From Lotus japonicus (Eukaryota > Streptophyta > Magnoliopsida > Fabales > Fabaceae), in contig NC_080046.1 of assembly GCF_012489685.1 (NCBI RefSeq), positions 22,709,038-22,773,037 of the forward strand: a DNA stretch of 64,000 nt. Reading direction: 5' to 3'. Positions within the stretch are counted from its first letter, which is position 1; every line of letters starts with the position of its first letter. The position numbers were made by a program, and so were the translations under genes. The notes under the pieces were generated by a model that was not told the DNA's origin, did no database searches, and saw only the letters and a list, made by a program, of their open reading frames with translations. Below are positions 12,656 through 23,852 of this stretch, piece by piece.

Positions 12656-12733
12656 ATTTGAGCTAAATCTAAAACTATATTCTATCAAATCTTATGTTTG
12701 GAAAATATATGTGATGAGTTCTATTTTGGATAG
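11172..12733. other. Intergenic, repeat-like, no gene recognised
   Basis: AT-rich at first. From about 11,730 it turns into a pyrimidine-rich, UTR-like stretch (CTCTTCACTC, TCTCATCTCTTGG). Two nearly identical TGAGAAGGAATAGCATGTGGG pieces, written here in parts, lie about 60 bp apart (near 11,651 and 11,716). A (TA)n tract lies at about 12,626-12,651. The composition resembles the leader or LTR of an unclassified retroelement (inference), but no open frame or paired LTR was found. Confidence 0.35.
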
Positions 12734-12962
12734 CCGTTAGTCGCAACAAAGAGATAATGCGACATATGTACCGTTCGTCGCAACGAAGAGATAATGAGAC
12801 ATATGTACCGTTTGTCGCAACGAAGAGATAATGCGACCTATGCACTGTATGGCATAGCATGATACCGTTTGTCACAACGAAGAGATAATATGGTCTATGC
12901 AGTTCGTGCTTTATAGTAGCGTACCGTTTGTCGCAACGAAGAGACAATGCGACCTATATGCA
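12734..12962. repeat. Five-copy tandem array of a hairpin-forming unit
   Basis: Units start with CCGTT at 12734, 12771, 12808, 12865 and 12924, so the first three are exactly 37 bp apart and the last two 57-59 bp apart. The core is GTCGCA, then 12 nt close to ACGAAGAGATAA, then TGCGAC. The outer hexamers are reverse complements, so each unit can fold to a 6-bp stem with a 12-nt loop. Units 1, 3 and 5 keep a perfect stem, unit 2 has one mismatch and unit 4 has lost it. The core sequence is better kept than the spacers. No protein is evident. I do not recognise the family. Confidence 0.8.
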
Positions 12963-13837
12963 TATAGTTTATGGGGGTGATTGTTGTTGAATGATGAAGG
13001 TTGAAGTTGCTTCCCAATTTTTGTTATTCTGTTTTTGGATTAAAAGTTTGTGTGAAAGTGTATGGAGCTTTCAGAGATTTATAAAATGTCCATGAGGATA
13101 CTAATTTAAAGTTTCTTATGTATATATATGGTATACCAAAAATCTGGTTTCAATGATCGTGTCTTAAGTGCTTCTCCTTTCCACGCACTTTATTTATTAT
13201 GCCTCACTAAGTCTTTGTGACTTACCCCATTATTATTTCCATTTTTTAGATTCACAAGCAGCTGTGTAGCGGATTTCTGGGATTGCTGAGTTACTCAGGA
13301 GTCGTCACTTGTTTTGGTATGCCTCCATTGTGCGGTGGCAAGTATGCTCTTTTTGGTCGACTCAAGTATGATGCAGTCGTAGGGATAGAGAGTCGTTTTC
13401 TGGTTTTGAGTGGTAATTATTAAACTCACTATGTTAGCGTTTTGTTTGGTTTGTACTCTTGAGACCCTATGTTGGATCCTATGATGGGTGCTATTTTATA
13501 ATGAGGTAATATCTGGTTATTAAGTTTCTAGATATATGCTATGACAAGATTTTATCATTTTGATGATGTTGACGTTGAAAATACAAAGAAAACTCTGTTG
13601 AAATTTCAGTAGAACTTGATACTTTGATTTATGTGTCCATAGTGTGGTCTTATCTTTAGGCTTGCCAGGCTAGTAAAGAGTTTGGTTGTTGCTAGTCTGT
13701 GTGCCGGTCATGCACCTAGACTGGGTCGTGGCAGTATTGGGCTTCCAATGGCTTAGAAGATCATTTTGGACTCTAATGATAGTAAAAAAAAAAGTCATAA
13801 GCACATTTTTAAAGAGGTTTATATAGCTAAATCATTA
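12963..13837. other. Intergenic, possible LTR-like tail
   Basis: No coding sequence is recognised. The end of the stretch (13,680-13,750) contains GTGTGCCGGTCATGCACC and CTGGGTCGTGGC, reminiscent of the 3' part of some plant Ty3-type LTRs (weak inference). With the hairpin array and the UTR-like stretch upstream it may form one degraded retroelement end. Confidence 0.3.
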
Positions 13838-14390
13838 TTTTTTTTTGTTACATTTCAAAAACTAAAAGGCAAATAAAAAAACTACACTAACAAATCTAAA
13901 CACAAACAAGAAAATAATAAAACAAAGGGAAAACTTCCAAATACATAGAGGAGACTCCTCCTGCAAAGCTTGTCAAGCTAAAACATCAGTAACGGTGTTC
14001 CGCTCACAGGAAATATGTTAGAAACTGAATTAGTCCTATTTCAGCGTATCCATGATCCTCACAATATTATTCATCAATCAGTGATTACGCACATCAACAT
14101 CGCTGCTAAGCAAATCCACAATATTCTTGCAATCTGACGCGCAAGTAAATTCTTTGTGCCCACATGGAGAAGACTTCTCTCTCTCCGCATAAGAAGGACA
14201 TCTCTCACCAAAACAAGCTGATAAACATGTCAACCAATGCCCAGCTGAATCACAAAAAACACCACCAATACTATTCCTATTGCGTTTTGGGAGCCAACTG
14301 TCATCAACTTGAAGCTCAATGTTGTTGTGCGTCACTGCAATGTTAGAGCATGGTGAAGCCCAACACTTCCAATGTTGCAAAGAGATCAAG
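13838..14390 (-). pseudogene. LINE fragment with RNase H-like domain
   Basis: The minus-strand frame 14389-14078 reads VDDSWLPKRNRNSIGGVFCD then SAGHWL, the start of the RNase H-like domain found at the C-terminus of plant L1-type LINEs (usual form: D-G-S, G-x-G-G-V-x-R-D, G-x-W). It lacks the rest of the domain. The 3' side on the minus strand ends in an A run (T run at about 13,838-13,845 on the plus strand) with GTTACA next to it, like the LINE end at 35,437. It is a short 5'-truncated remnant. The neighbouring frames at 14,409-14,866 are not recognised. Confidence 0.5.
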
Positions 14391-14956
14391 ATCTAACGTA
14401 ACACAAAATTAAGGTTTGAAGAGAATGTTCAAAGATACTAAAAAATATTTCGCCATTAAATATTCTGCCATCTCTACTGCCACCAAAAAAAGCCACCGCC
14501 AATAAATTATGTCATTGTTGCAGAAGAAGAGAAAACCAGCTGGAAAAGGAAAGAGCACTCGGTAACGCAGGTAGGGACAGTATAAAGTGTTGCCAAACTT
14601 TAGACAATGCATCACAACCCTATGGAAGTATTCTCTTCTTTTTACCCAAACCTGTCTACAACAGAGTAACACACAACCTCAAACTAAGGATCTTTGAGTG
14701 TCACATTTGTTCTAATACAAAGTTTAGACAGGGAAAAACTTGATCCTAGTGTGTCTTTGTAGGTACTCATCCACTCATGGAGGATATAATTGTTATCATC
14801 ACCTTCAATGAGCAAGTGTGCTATTTCAGTAAACCTTAGTTTCGGAGGGAGAGTTCTATGGAACATAGAAGCATCCTTTGGGTTTTTGGGTTACCCTTAA
14901 TATTAGACAAGGTTTGGTGATACAATGTTTATCCTATCATTTAAATCACTATGATT
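14391..14956. other. No recognised gene
   Basis: Two minus-strand frames (14672-14409 and 14866-14684) are open for 60-87 residues. The second contains RFTEIAHLLIEGDDNNYILH, which looks protein-like, but I cannot name a family. They may be exons of an eroded gene or chance. Confidence 0.3.
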
Positions 14957-15470
14957 ATTTATTTGGTGGATGGTAATGGTGGTGGAGAGTGGTGATGGTA
15001 GAGATGGCGGCGGTCGAGGATGGTAGTTGTGGCAGTAGTGGTGGTGGTGGTTGTGGCAATGATGGTGGTTGAGGCAATTGCGAAGGGGTGGTGGAGTTGG
15101 TCGTGGCAGTAGTGGTGTCGATGACAGTGTTGTAGGGTGGTGGAAGCGGCAACGGTGGCGGTGGTGATGAAGGGCGGTGGTGCGGTGGTGGTGGTTGTGG
15201 CGGTAGTAATGGCGGTGGTAATGGCAATGAGTGGTGGCGGCGGTAATGGCAATGGTGGGGGCAATAGAGTGGAAGTGACGATGGCGATGGTGGAGTTGGT
15301 TGTGGTGGATGCGGCGACAATGTTTTAGGGCGGTGATAGACTGATGGCGATGGTGATGGGAAGGGTGGCCAGGGTGGTGCTGGTGGCGGTGGCGGCAATG
15401 ACGACACTGGAAGTGGTGGTGGTGGCGATAGTAGTGGCAGGGGTGGAGGGTGGTGGTTATGGTAGTGGAT
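14957..15470. repeat. GGY-rich imperfect trinucleotide tract
   Basis: About 500 bp of GGT/GGC/GAT-rich triplets on the plus strand. It opens long frames on both strands that are low-complexity Pro/Thr/Ser or Gly/Val/Met runs and should not be taken as genes. Similar tracts occur at 17,225-17,416 and 18,624-18,820. Confidence 0.85.
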
Positions 15471-17221
15471 TAAATAATTTCAAGTAGTTTATACATCACA
15501 TTCTTATCATGTCTTATTCATCATCTATATGGTGGATTAAATAATCTACCATCTTGATGTATAAGAGAGAATTGATGGATAAACATATACAATACAATGT
15601 CAGCACGAAACAATGGATAAGCTCATAATATATTGTATAAGCTTATACTATCATGCCTAATATGGTGTACCAAACGAGACCATATACTGAACGACCCTTC
15701 CCAAAATCCTCTAGTACCTTATTCAAAATTTACCACTCCTGTAAATTCTCACCTTTATCTCCTAATTTTTCAATAAAAATAACATTATCTGCTAAAATAC
15801 TAAATTTAAAACTGACACCACATAATAAATTCCAAAATTTAAAAAATAAATTCCTAAGGTTCAAAGTAATCTCTAAATCGCATTTTTCTAACAAATTTTC
15901 AGAATTTTAAATTATTTTAACAAAAAATTCATTTTATCTCTATTTAAATAAATAAAACTCTATTTTTAATCAATAAAACCCAAATAATTCAAATAATATT
16001 TTTCTCTCCATATTCACGAAAATAAAACTAATTATAATTATTTCATTTATCAAAATATTTTCGTCTAGTAGTATTACCCAAACAATTATTTTCCATAAGG
16101 AAAATATGCTTGCCCCACACATACACAGATACACTCAAATAATTAAGGAAATTATTTTTCCTTTCACCACAAACCACAATCCATCAAATATACATATTCT
16201 ATGCACATAAATATAATTTCTAACACCACACATAATCACATAATCAAGCAAACAATTCAACCAATATTAATAATATATTTATAAATATAAAGAAGGGAAG
16301 AACATATTCGAAAAACGATCCCTCGTAGTAAAAATACTAAATAAGTCATGATTCTTAATTAGAGTGGTAATAATATTTTTCTATAGTCTTTATGACGATG
16401 TACGTTTGATTTCTTAAATTTTGACTGTATTATTGATAAGATTTATTTTTGGAGCCTTAGGATGTTCTTCTCGCCTCTAATGAGGCTTAGAAGAGGACTT
16501 CAGGGCGAAAACGAGCATGCTCGGGACTTTGTTTCAAAAATTTGAGAGTCACATAACGATTCCATAAAACGTAAGCAATCCAATTTAAAAAAAAATACCA
16601 TCGGTGAAAATTTTTGGATCGTCAAGGAGTTGATTTCAAGGCGTTTCTCCCCGAGATGTTTTTGAGGCTTATGGAGCAAGCCTTGGTTGTGTAGCCCTCC
16701 TAATGGGAGACTGCAGACACGTGTCACCGTATTGTGGTGTTGATGTGTTTAACCTTGGAATTAAATAACCTAATTAAGTTTCAACCACATGTTTAACTTT
16801 GATGATGTGTTAATATTAGACCAAGTGTTGTACCCTAAAATAGAAAGGGAGGGAGGCTCGTGAGCTTTAGGACAAAAGGAAGAGGAGTGAGCTTGTTGAA
16901 CTCTTGAGGGCTTGAAATAAGTTTAAAGAGAGAAAAGAAGGAGAACCCTAACCACCACCACTTAACCTCCATCATTCTTCTTCTTGCATCTTCATCTTGT
17001 TCTTAAGATAAAATTCACCCAAAAATCTTTGTGTTGGTAGGCTTGGGGTGTGATTGGTTGCAGCTTATTATTGCTTGATTATCATGGTAGAAAATTAGCC
17101 TACTTCTTCTTTTTCCTTAAATGAAAGGGTTTAAAATTCGATTAAACTTTGGTTAAAAGATATTAGAAATTAGCCTACTTCTTGTAGAAAGATAGCCTAA
17201 TTCTTGTTTTTCCTTAAATGA
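15471..17221. other. Intergenic, AT-rich then transcript-like, no gene recognised
   Basis: 15,650-16,330 is strongly AT-rich and C-poor in G. 16,470-17,050 has mixed composition with AAGGAGAACCCTAACC and a CTTCTTCTTGCATCTTC run, resembling the leader of an LTR element (inference). A short duplication is present at 17,085-17,230: TTAGCCTACTTCTT and TTTTCCTTAAATGAAAGGGT each occur twice. Confidence 0.35.
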
Positions 17222-17224
17222 AAG

Positions 17225-18820
17225 GGTTTTCTATTCGTCGCCACCGCTGCCACCGGCGTCACGACCACCACACCATTGTCATCGATCATCGCCACCTTTG
17301 TCTCATCCACCAACCAGTGAGATGAAAAGCAGTGATGGTGGTGGAATTGGTGTTGGCAGAGGTGTTGGTGGCGGTAGTAGTGGTGCCGATGGAGGCAGAG
17401 GGATGAAGGTTGTGGTTGAAGGTATGAAAAACACTAGAAAAGAGGGAGGTTTGAATAGGGTTTTTAGCTTTTAGATATTTCCCTCTAAGATTAAGGATAA
17501 TCTTTTCGAACTAAGGATCATGGGGTGCAAGAGATAAGGGAAAGAGAAAAGCACACAATGATTTTATTCTGGTTCACTTGATAAATCATTCAAGCTAATC
17601 CAGTCCACCCGTTAAGGTGATTTCTTCCTTCTTAGAATGAAGGTAATTCACTATTTAATGATTGTTACAATTGCACTAGCAACATTGCTCAGTGACTAAC
17701 AATACAATGAACTAGCAGCACTAAGACAACCTTGCCTTAGTCTTCTCAAGAATACTGACCTCACCGGTCTCTCAAGGAACTACAAACAAAGTTTGTGAAA
17801 GAGTTTGGTTTACAAAGAGATGCTTCTAAAAAAGCAGAGGTAAACACAATAAGAATAATGAAGAAATATTGCTAAGGTATTCGCTGAAAGTATTTCACGT
17901 GTATGCACAAAGTTTCTTAGTTGATTTCTTCTATCTTCAGCCTTTAAATACTCCAAGGTTTAGAGTGTGTATACGTTGGATGAATCTGTCCGTTGGAGGG
18001 CAGTTCTGGAATTTCCAGAGCCTGCTATGGCTGAACGTCGTAGGTAAGGCAGTCAGAATAGTACATCTGCTTTTATACGAATGACAATGACATTGCCTTT
18101 TCCTAGTTGACTCTTGATCTTGGGCGTCGCTTCATGTTGGAACTTGTGAAGCTTGTGTGATCAGAGTCAGAGCGAAGCTTGGATCTTCATATCATCATAA
18201 CTTCTGCTTCTGGACCGTTCATCAGAACATCTGGCCTTTAGAGCATGAAGTGCTTCTGGTCTTGAGAGCCAGCTTACTCTTGGACTTTAGAGTTTCCAAG
18301 TCTTCAGCTTCTGGACCGTTCATCAGAACATCTGGCCTTCAGAACTTCAGAGCTTGGATCTTTCAGAGTCCACATCAGAGCTTTCAGAGCATCTGAAGCA
18401 TTTGCTATCGTTCAGAAGAATGTAGTTAAATGCAGAAGCGTTGTGCTGGTTACTCTTGGTCTTCAAATTCTGATTGGTATATCATCTTTGAATCAGAGTC
18501 AGAGCTTGTTTGTCACAACTTAAAAAGACAAACGTTAGAGTACCACAATTGTTCACACATAATAATAAACTTGTTATCATCAAAACATAGAGTTGTACCA
18601 CCTGACCAAATCTTGGTCTTACAGTGGTGGTGGTGACACTAATAATGGTGATGGCGGCGACGGTAGCGGGGATGGTGGTGGAAATACTGATGGCGGCAGC
18701 GAAGGAAACGATAGAGACGATGATGGTGGGATCAGAGGCGGTGGAGGTTGTGGTGGAAACAACGGTGACATTGGTGATTGGTGGCAGTGGCGACGACGTC
18801 GGCGAAAATGAAAACAAAAA
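17225..18820. repeat. GGY-rich tract split by a solo LTR
   Basis: Simple GGT/GAT/GGC triplets (with a CCR-rich start) at 17,225-17,416 continue at 18,624-18,820. The 1.2-kb LTR between them carries a GTGGT duplication on both sides, so the two parts were one tract before insertion. Frames within it are low complexity. Confidence 0.75.
17417..18623 (-). mobile_element. Solo LTR, Sirevirus-like Copia family (copy A)
   Basis: It begins TGAAGGTATGAAAAACACTA and ends GGTCTTACA (TG...CA), flanked by the perfect 5-bp duplication GTGGT (17412-17416 and 18624-18628). It matches the LTRs at 34,237 and 61,675 throughout, including TCCTGGTTCACTTG-like, CCACCCGTTAAGGTGATTT and TGTTATCATCAAAACA segments. 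Orientation is inferred as minus because the copies at 34,237 and 61,675 carry a polypurine tract on the plus-strand right side. No internal sequence remains, so it arose by LTR-LTR recombination. Confidence 0.88.
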
Positions 18821-18879
18821 GTCAAAACAAAAATTAGAGTTCTATTGGAACTGACTTCCATTTATATTTGTAATTCATC

Positions 18880-20360
18880 AAATGAATGTTAAAACTGTTT
18901 TCCTAAATGGAGAGTTGGATGAAGAGGTGTATATCAAACAACCTGAAGGGTTTGTTATCAAAGGCCAAGAACATAAAGTGTGTAAATTGACTAAGTCGTT
19001 ATATGAGTTAAAACAAGCACCCAAACAATGGCACCAAAAGTTTGATCAAGCTGTGCTTGGTAATGGATATAAAATAAATGAATCTGACAAATATATTTAT
19101 AGTAAATTTCAGAATGGAAAAGGTGTTATGTTAATCTTTGGCACTAATTTAAATGAGGTAGAAAAGACTAAGGGTCTGTTTGATTGCAGTTTTAGTTTTC
19201 AGTTTTTAAAACAATTTTCAGAAATAATTTTTAAAAACGGTTTAGAGAAGAAGAAAACAGTTTGACTGACATGTTTTCCAACATTTGAAAAACTGATATA
19301 TGAAAACTAAAAACAGAAACTGAAAACATCTTTTAGTTGTTTTGGTTTTTTAGTTTTAAAAACTGAAAATGAGAACTGTTTTCAAAAACAGTTTTTGAAA
19401 ATAGGTTGTATCAAACATGTTTTCAATTTTTAAAAACTGAAAACTGTAAACAAACATGCCCTAAATCTTTCCTATCCGATAGTTTTGATATGAAAGATCT
19501 AGGTGAAGCAGATGTGATTTTAGGAATTAAAATCATAAGAGATGGTGAGAGTATTGGTTTATCCCAATCTCACTATATTGAGAAATTGCTTAAGAAATTT
19601 GATTATTTTGATTGCAAATCAGCTTCTACCCCTTTTGATCAAAATACTAATTTACAACCACATAAGGGATGTCCTGTAGCACAACTTGAATATTCAAAGG
19701 CAATCAGATGTTTAATGTATGCCATGACCTGTACTAGACCTGATATAGTCTATGATGTCGGTAGGTTAAGTCGGTATACATGTAATCCAAGTAAAGACCA
19801 TCGGTATGCTGTTAATACAGTATTGAAATACTTGAAATGGACAATTAATTATAGTTTGACCTGGAATGGTTATCCTTCAATTTTGCGAAAGATATACAGA
19901 TGCTAGTTGGGTAACTTATGTAGAAGATCATGCTTCCACTAGGGGATGGATCTTCAACCTTGGTGGAGGACTGGAGGTGCAGTTTCTTGGGGTTTAAAGA
20001 AAAAGACTTGTATTGCCGACTCCACCATGACTGCATAATTTATTTCTCTTGCTGCAGGTAGTAAAGAGGCTGAATGACTAAGAAATTTATTATATGAGAT
20101 ACCAATTTGGCTAAAACCAATGGCACCAGTATCCATACATTGTGATAGTCAGTCCACACTATCAAAAGTATAGAATGGAAAATCCAGACATATTGGTTTA
20201 AGGCATTGCTATGTGAAGGATTTAATTTCAAATTGAGTAATCTCCATAGTGTTCGTAAGAACTGAGAAGAATCTTGCAAATCCTTTGACGAAAGGTCTGA
20301 CAAAGGACATGGTGTTGAAGAAATCATTGGGGATGGGTCTCAAGCCCATATCTAATTAAT
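18880..20360 (+). pseudogene. Copia pol fragment (reverse transcriptase to RNase H), interrupted by a MITE
   Basis: The first part (18882-19171) reads reverse transcriptase: VKTVFLNGELDEEVYIKQPE, LTKSLYELKQAPKQWHQKF. After the MITE insertion it resumes at about 19465 with FDMKDLGEADVILGIKI, then SQSHYIEKLLKKFDY and TRPDIVYDVGRLSRY. From about 19,880 the frame shifts and several stops break the RNase H part, where a DASW-like motif and a final NPLTKGL are still visible. The 5' half of the element (gag, protease, integrase) and the 5' LTR are missing. The polypurine-like GGTGGGGGATT at about 20,844-20,854 follows on the 3' side. Confidence 0.88.
19172..19461. mobile_element. Tourist-like MITE (PIF/Harbinger type), 290 bp
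   Basis: Terminal inverted repeats GGGTCTGTTTG and CAAACATGCCC, flanked by TAA on both sides (19169-19171 and 19462-19464), the classic Tourist target. The body is made of TTTTCAGTTTTTAAAA-like runs and their complements and can fold on itself. It sits inside the reverse-transcriptase frame of the Copia fragment and breaks it. A sister copy lies at 47,354-47,642. Confidence 0.9.
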
Positions 20361-22034
20361 CACCAATAGTGAAAACTCAACTCACACTTAAGTAAAATTA
20401 AGTCTTGAGTTCAATGATGAAAGTACACTATAAGAGTGATTACAAGTACTTGGACCATAAGAATAAAGTGGTAGGATGAAGTTTTCTTCTTAATAGACAT
20501 ATAACATATATTTGTTGGAATGCATAATTATGTGTGCATTTCCGATATAGTCTGCCTATATGAGAATGAAGAGGGGCCGCTTCATAGAGTTAAAGGGCTT
20601 GACTCTTTGACACAAGGCCTTATTGAATGTGTCAAATTTAAAATTCTTTTGATAATACCGAGATTTCATGTGTAAGTTATGCACACTTGTTCCATTGAAT
20701 AGTTGGTTCAAAACTTGTCTACCAATGTCTATTCGAGATAAGTGGAACTCATTATCTTACTAAGTAATGGTTCAAATCGTAAGATACCATTATCTGAAAC
20801 CATGATATTTCCAAAAATATGGATTTTGTTATATTTTGTAAATGGTGGGGGATTGTGATAAATATTTCCAAAATATATAAAATTGGAAATATGCGTTTAT
20901 TACTGGTTGTAATAAATTAATGTTCGAAGTTAAACAAAAAGGTTGAGTTGGTCTAGTGGTTGTATTTCTTTATGCAACCTGCATGTGTGGGATTAGAACA
21001 CGCGACAGGCGACCCTCTGCACAAGGTCAACCAATGCATCTGCCAGACGAACCATCACAACGATTGGTAAATATTCCGAACATTAATAATATATAATGGT
21101 TTCTGACAGTTGTTTCTCTAAGTGATGTTTCTCTTTACCAAGGGAGATTAATATCTCTATATAAAGAGTATTTGGGTAGAAAACTGAGACACACATATGT
21201 TCGAAATTGGACTTTGTTTTTGTCAATTTCTTTTCCATTTACTTTATACTAAATCATCCTCCAGGAATCATACTTCTGTAAACTATTATCAAATATAGGC
21301 TTGGTGTGCTAGTGCAAATCACATCAAGGTATTCAAAGTATCCTGAAGGGAATTCGTCGGTTTTCTCAATTGCATCCAATATATGCATTAATTGGTGAAG
21401 GCGAATTGAATCTTCAAGTGATTCCATCGCCAACATCTTCATCAATCCAAGAGTTGCAGCATCTTCCCCAATAGAGATTATTTCCCAACATTTTCCACTT
21501 TTCTTTCTATATGAGGGTCACAACATTAGCTCACATGCTTTTCCTTGATTTGCTTCCGCATTGTCATTACTATATATGACTCGTGTGTTACCCATATGTC
21601 TATATATATGTCATGTTCTATACGTGAGGAGTGTTGATTTCAAATGATTACTTGACACTAGTTCCCCTGTTTGAATAAGAGTAAACGAAAATCAATTTAG
21701 AGTAAGATAACTTGAATAAGATAAACTGAGTCTCATGTCATGTTTTAAATTTCTGAAGAAAAAAAAATGGTATCGAAACAAGACTCATTTGGATGGTGAT
21801 CCTATTAATGTCCTTTTACCATTTTTTAACTATAGGCAATCTTAGATTTGAGTTTTCACTATTTTACAACTACAGAGAATCTTAGGCTAGTATTTTTCAG
21901 AGTGGTGCTATATGGCACACCAAACACAAGAACGAGAAGGCACGAGAAAGCAATCAATGTGGGACTGTGGATGAAAATATAGAGGGTGAGAGAAAAGTCA
22001 GAAAACAGATTTTGCATCAAGGGAAAGGAAGACC
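20361..22034. other. Copia 3' region, probable 3' LTR and unassigned sequence
   Basis: 20,361-20,843 is the noncoding tail of the Copia fragment. After the polypurine-like tract the sequence TGTGATAAATATTTCC at about 20,854 looks like an LTR start. The end may be near 21,255-21,270, but there is no second LTR to prove it. A minus-strand frame at 21,445-21,254 (contains SLEDSIRLHQLMHILDAIEK) looks protein-like but is not recognised; it may be a captured exon. 21,480-22,034 shows nothing further. Confidence 0.4.
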
Positions 22035-23737
22035 GGGTAAATAGCCTAGTTGGTCCTTGAATGTGTCAGCCGCCTTCAAGTTAGTCCCTAAATTTCTAAA
22101 ATGCCTACCGCGGTCCCTGAATGTGGCAAAAGTCATTCAAGTTAATCCCAGCGTTAAAAAAAAGAGACGGACGTTAACGGAAAGCTGAGTTGGAACGTTG
22201 GGAAAGTTTAAAATGCTTCAATTTAGTCCTTGATCTGGATTTTCCCCCAAATTTAATTAATAAAAAAAATAAATACTAGAAACTCAGCAAACAATGATGA
22301 ATCTTCATCTCTTTTATCATGAAATAATGAAACCCCTGAAAACCCAGAACCTCTCACACCTAAAATAAACCAAAAACATCTTCAACACTTAAAAAAAAAA
22401 AGAGAAAACAAACACTCACTCACACATAGACACACTAACACGAAGATTTGAAACCATTTAACCCCTAGATCTCTACATGCCCTTCCTCTTCTTCTTCGAC
22501 ACAAAAACGCACCAAAGTCACGCATAAAGATAAGAACTTTGACCCATCCACCAAGAGAGAGTGAAATCCAAGACAGGGAAACGAATGTGCAGGGTTCTCT
22601 TTCTCTCTGTTGCTGATTGTTGTTGTTGCAACGAGGGGTCTGGGTTTCGCAGCGTGGTTTCGGCGAGGACTCAAAGGAGAAGCGCAACAGCTCAATAGAT
22701 TCGAGGTTTACGATGGGGGTGGTTTGGGCGTTTGGGATTTCTAACTCTTTACTGTGAATCTGGTTGGAGTTTTGAGATATTTCGCTCTGTACAGTGATTC
22801 TGGTTGTGGCTTGGTGGTGGTGGATGAACCAGGGTTACAGTGATGAGCGGTTCTAGCTTGGCTGTGCATAAATCTCCCATCTTGATCTGCCTGCAGCATA
22901 ACCCAATTTGTGGTTTGCAAAGAAGGACCCATCTGAAGACCCAGAACCTTCGAGCTCCACCCACAATGGTGAAACACCAAACCCACAACCTTCGAATTGT
23001 TGGCTCTCTTGCTGGATCTAAAAGAAGAAGAAGAAGAAGATGAAGAGCCAAAGACAGAAGTTTAATTGAATCCCTTGTAATTAAATCAATATTAGAAATT
23101 TGAAGGTTAACATTTTTTTTCACCTCAAATTTGCAACCCCTGCGGCCTGCACTATAAAATTACAACTTTGAGTTGATCTGTTGGCGATTTTTCAGCGTGG
23201 ATCCTATTGATTTTGTATTTGTGATTAGAAAACAAAATATTTCTTGTTTTTCATCACAATGTTTTACGAAAAAAGATTTGAATAAGAAATATATTAGAAA
23301 CTTTGAAAAGCTATGAGATTTACATATGTTTCTTTACTTTTTTTTTCCGTCAATTTTGGTGTTTGAGTTCTGTGTGTTGAAGATGTTTTTGGTTTAGTTT
23401 AGGTGAGAGAGGTTTTGGGATTTCCAGAGGTTTCATTATTTTATGATAAAAGAGATGAAGATGATGAAAATTCATCATTGTTGCTGGGTTTCTTGTTTTT
23501 ATTATTTTATTAATTAAATTTGGGAAAAAAAATCCAAATCAAGGACTAAATTGAAGCATTTCAAACTTTCCCAACATTCCAACTCAGTTTTCCGTTAACG
23601 TCCGTCTCTTTTTTTTAACCTTGGGACTAACTTGAATGACTTTTGCCACATTCAGGGACCGCGGGAGGCATTTTAAAAGTTTAGGGACTAACTTGAAGGC
23701 GGCTGACACATTCAGGGACCAACTTGGCTATTTACCC
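22035..23737. mobile_element. Mutator-like foldback element, 1.7 kb
   Basis: Long inverted arms: left starts GGGTAAATAGCCTAGTTGGT, right (reverse complement) GGGTAAATAGCCAAGTTGGT. Pairing continues for about 370 bp in each arm, through GACGGACGTTAACGGAAA and ATGATGAATCTTCATCTC versus their complements. It is flanked by AAGACC on both sides (22029-22034 and 23738-23743), a 6-bp direct repeat rather than the 9 bp expected for Mutator. The centre (about 22,480-23,200) is more GC-rich, may be captured host sequence and ends in an AGA-triplet run. No transposase was seen. Confidence 0.8.
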
Positions 23738-23852
23738 AAGACCATAACACGTGCCTTATCCACGAGATATTCCTCATGCCAACTAATATTTTCCTACTTT
23801 GTGAGATACATAACTCTTATTTCACATTTTTGGAACGTGTTTATTTTGAAAA

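Noticed and set aside
14955..15407. Long proline/serine/threonine-rich open frames on the minus strand, and a Val/Gly-rich one on the plus strand
   Set aside because: They are translations of a GGY triplet tract open in several frames at once; no domain, no start context.
18482..18861. Overlapping open frames on both strands
   Set aside because: Again the GGY tract plus the end of the solo LTR.
20941..21062. Possible tRNA-derived SINE (box A-like TGGTCTAGTGG)
   Set aside because: The only box B-like sequence lies on the opposite strand, and there is no A-rich tail or target duplication.
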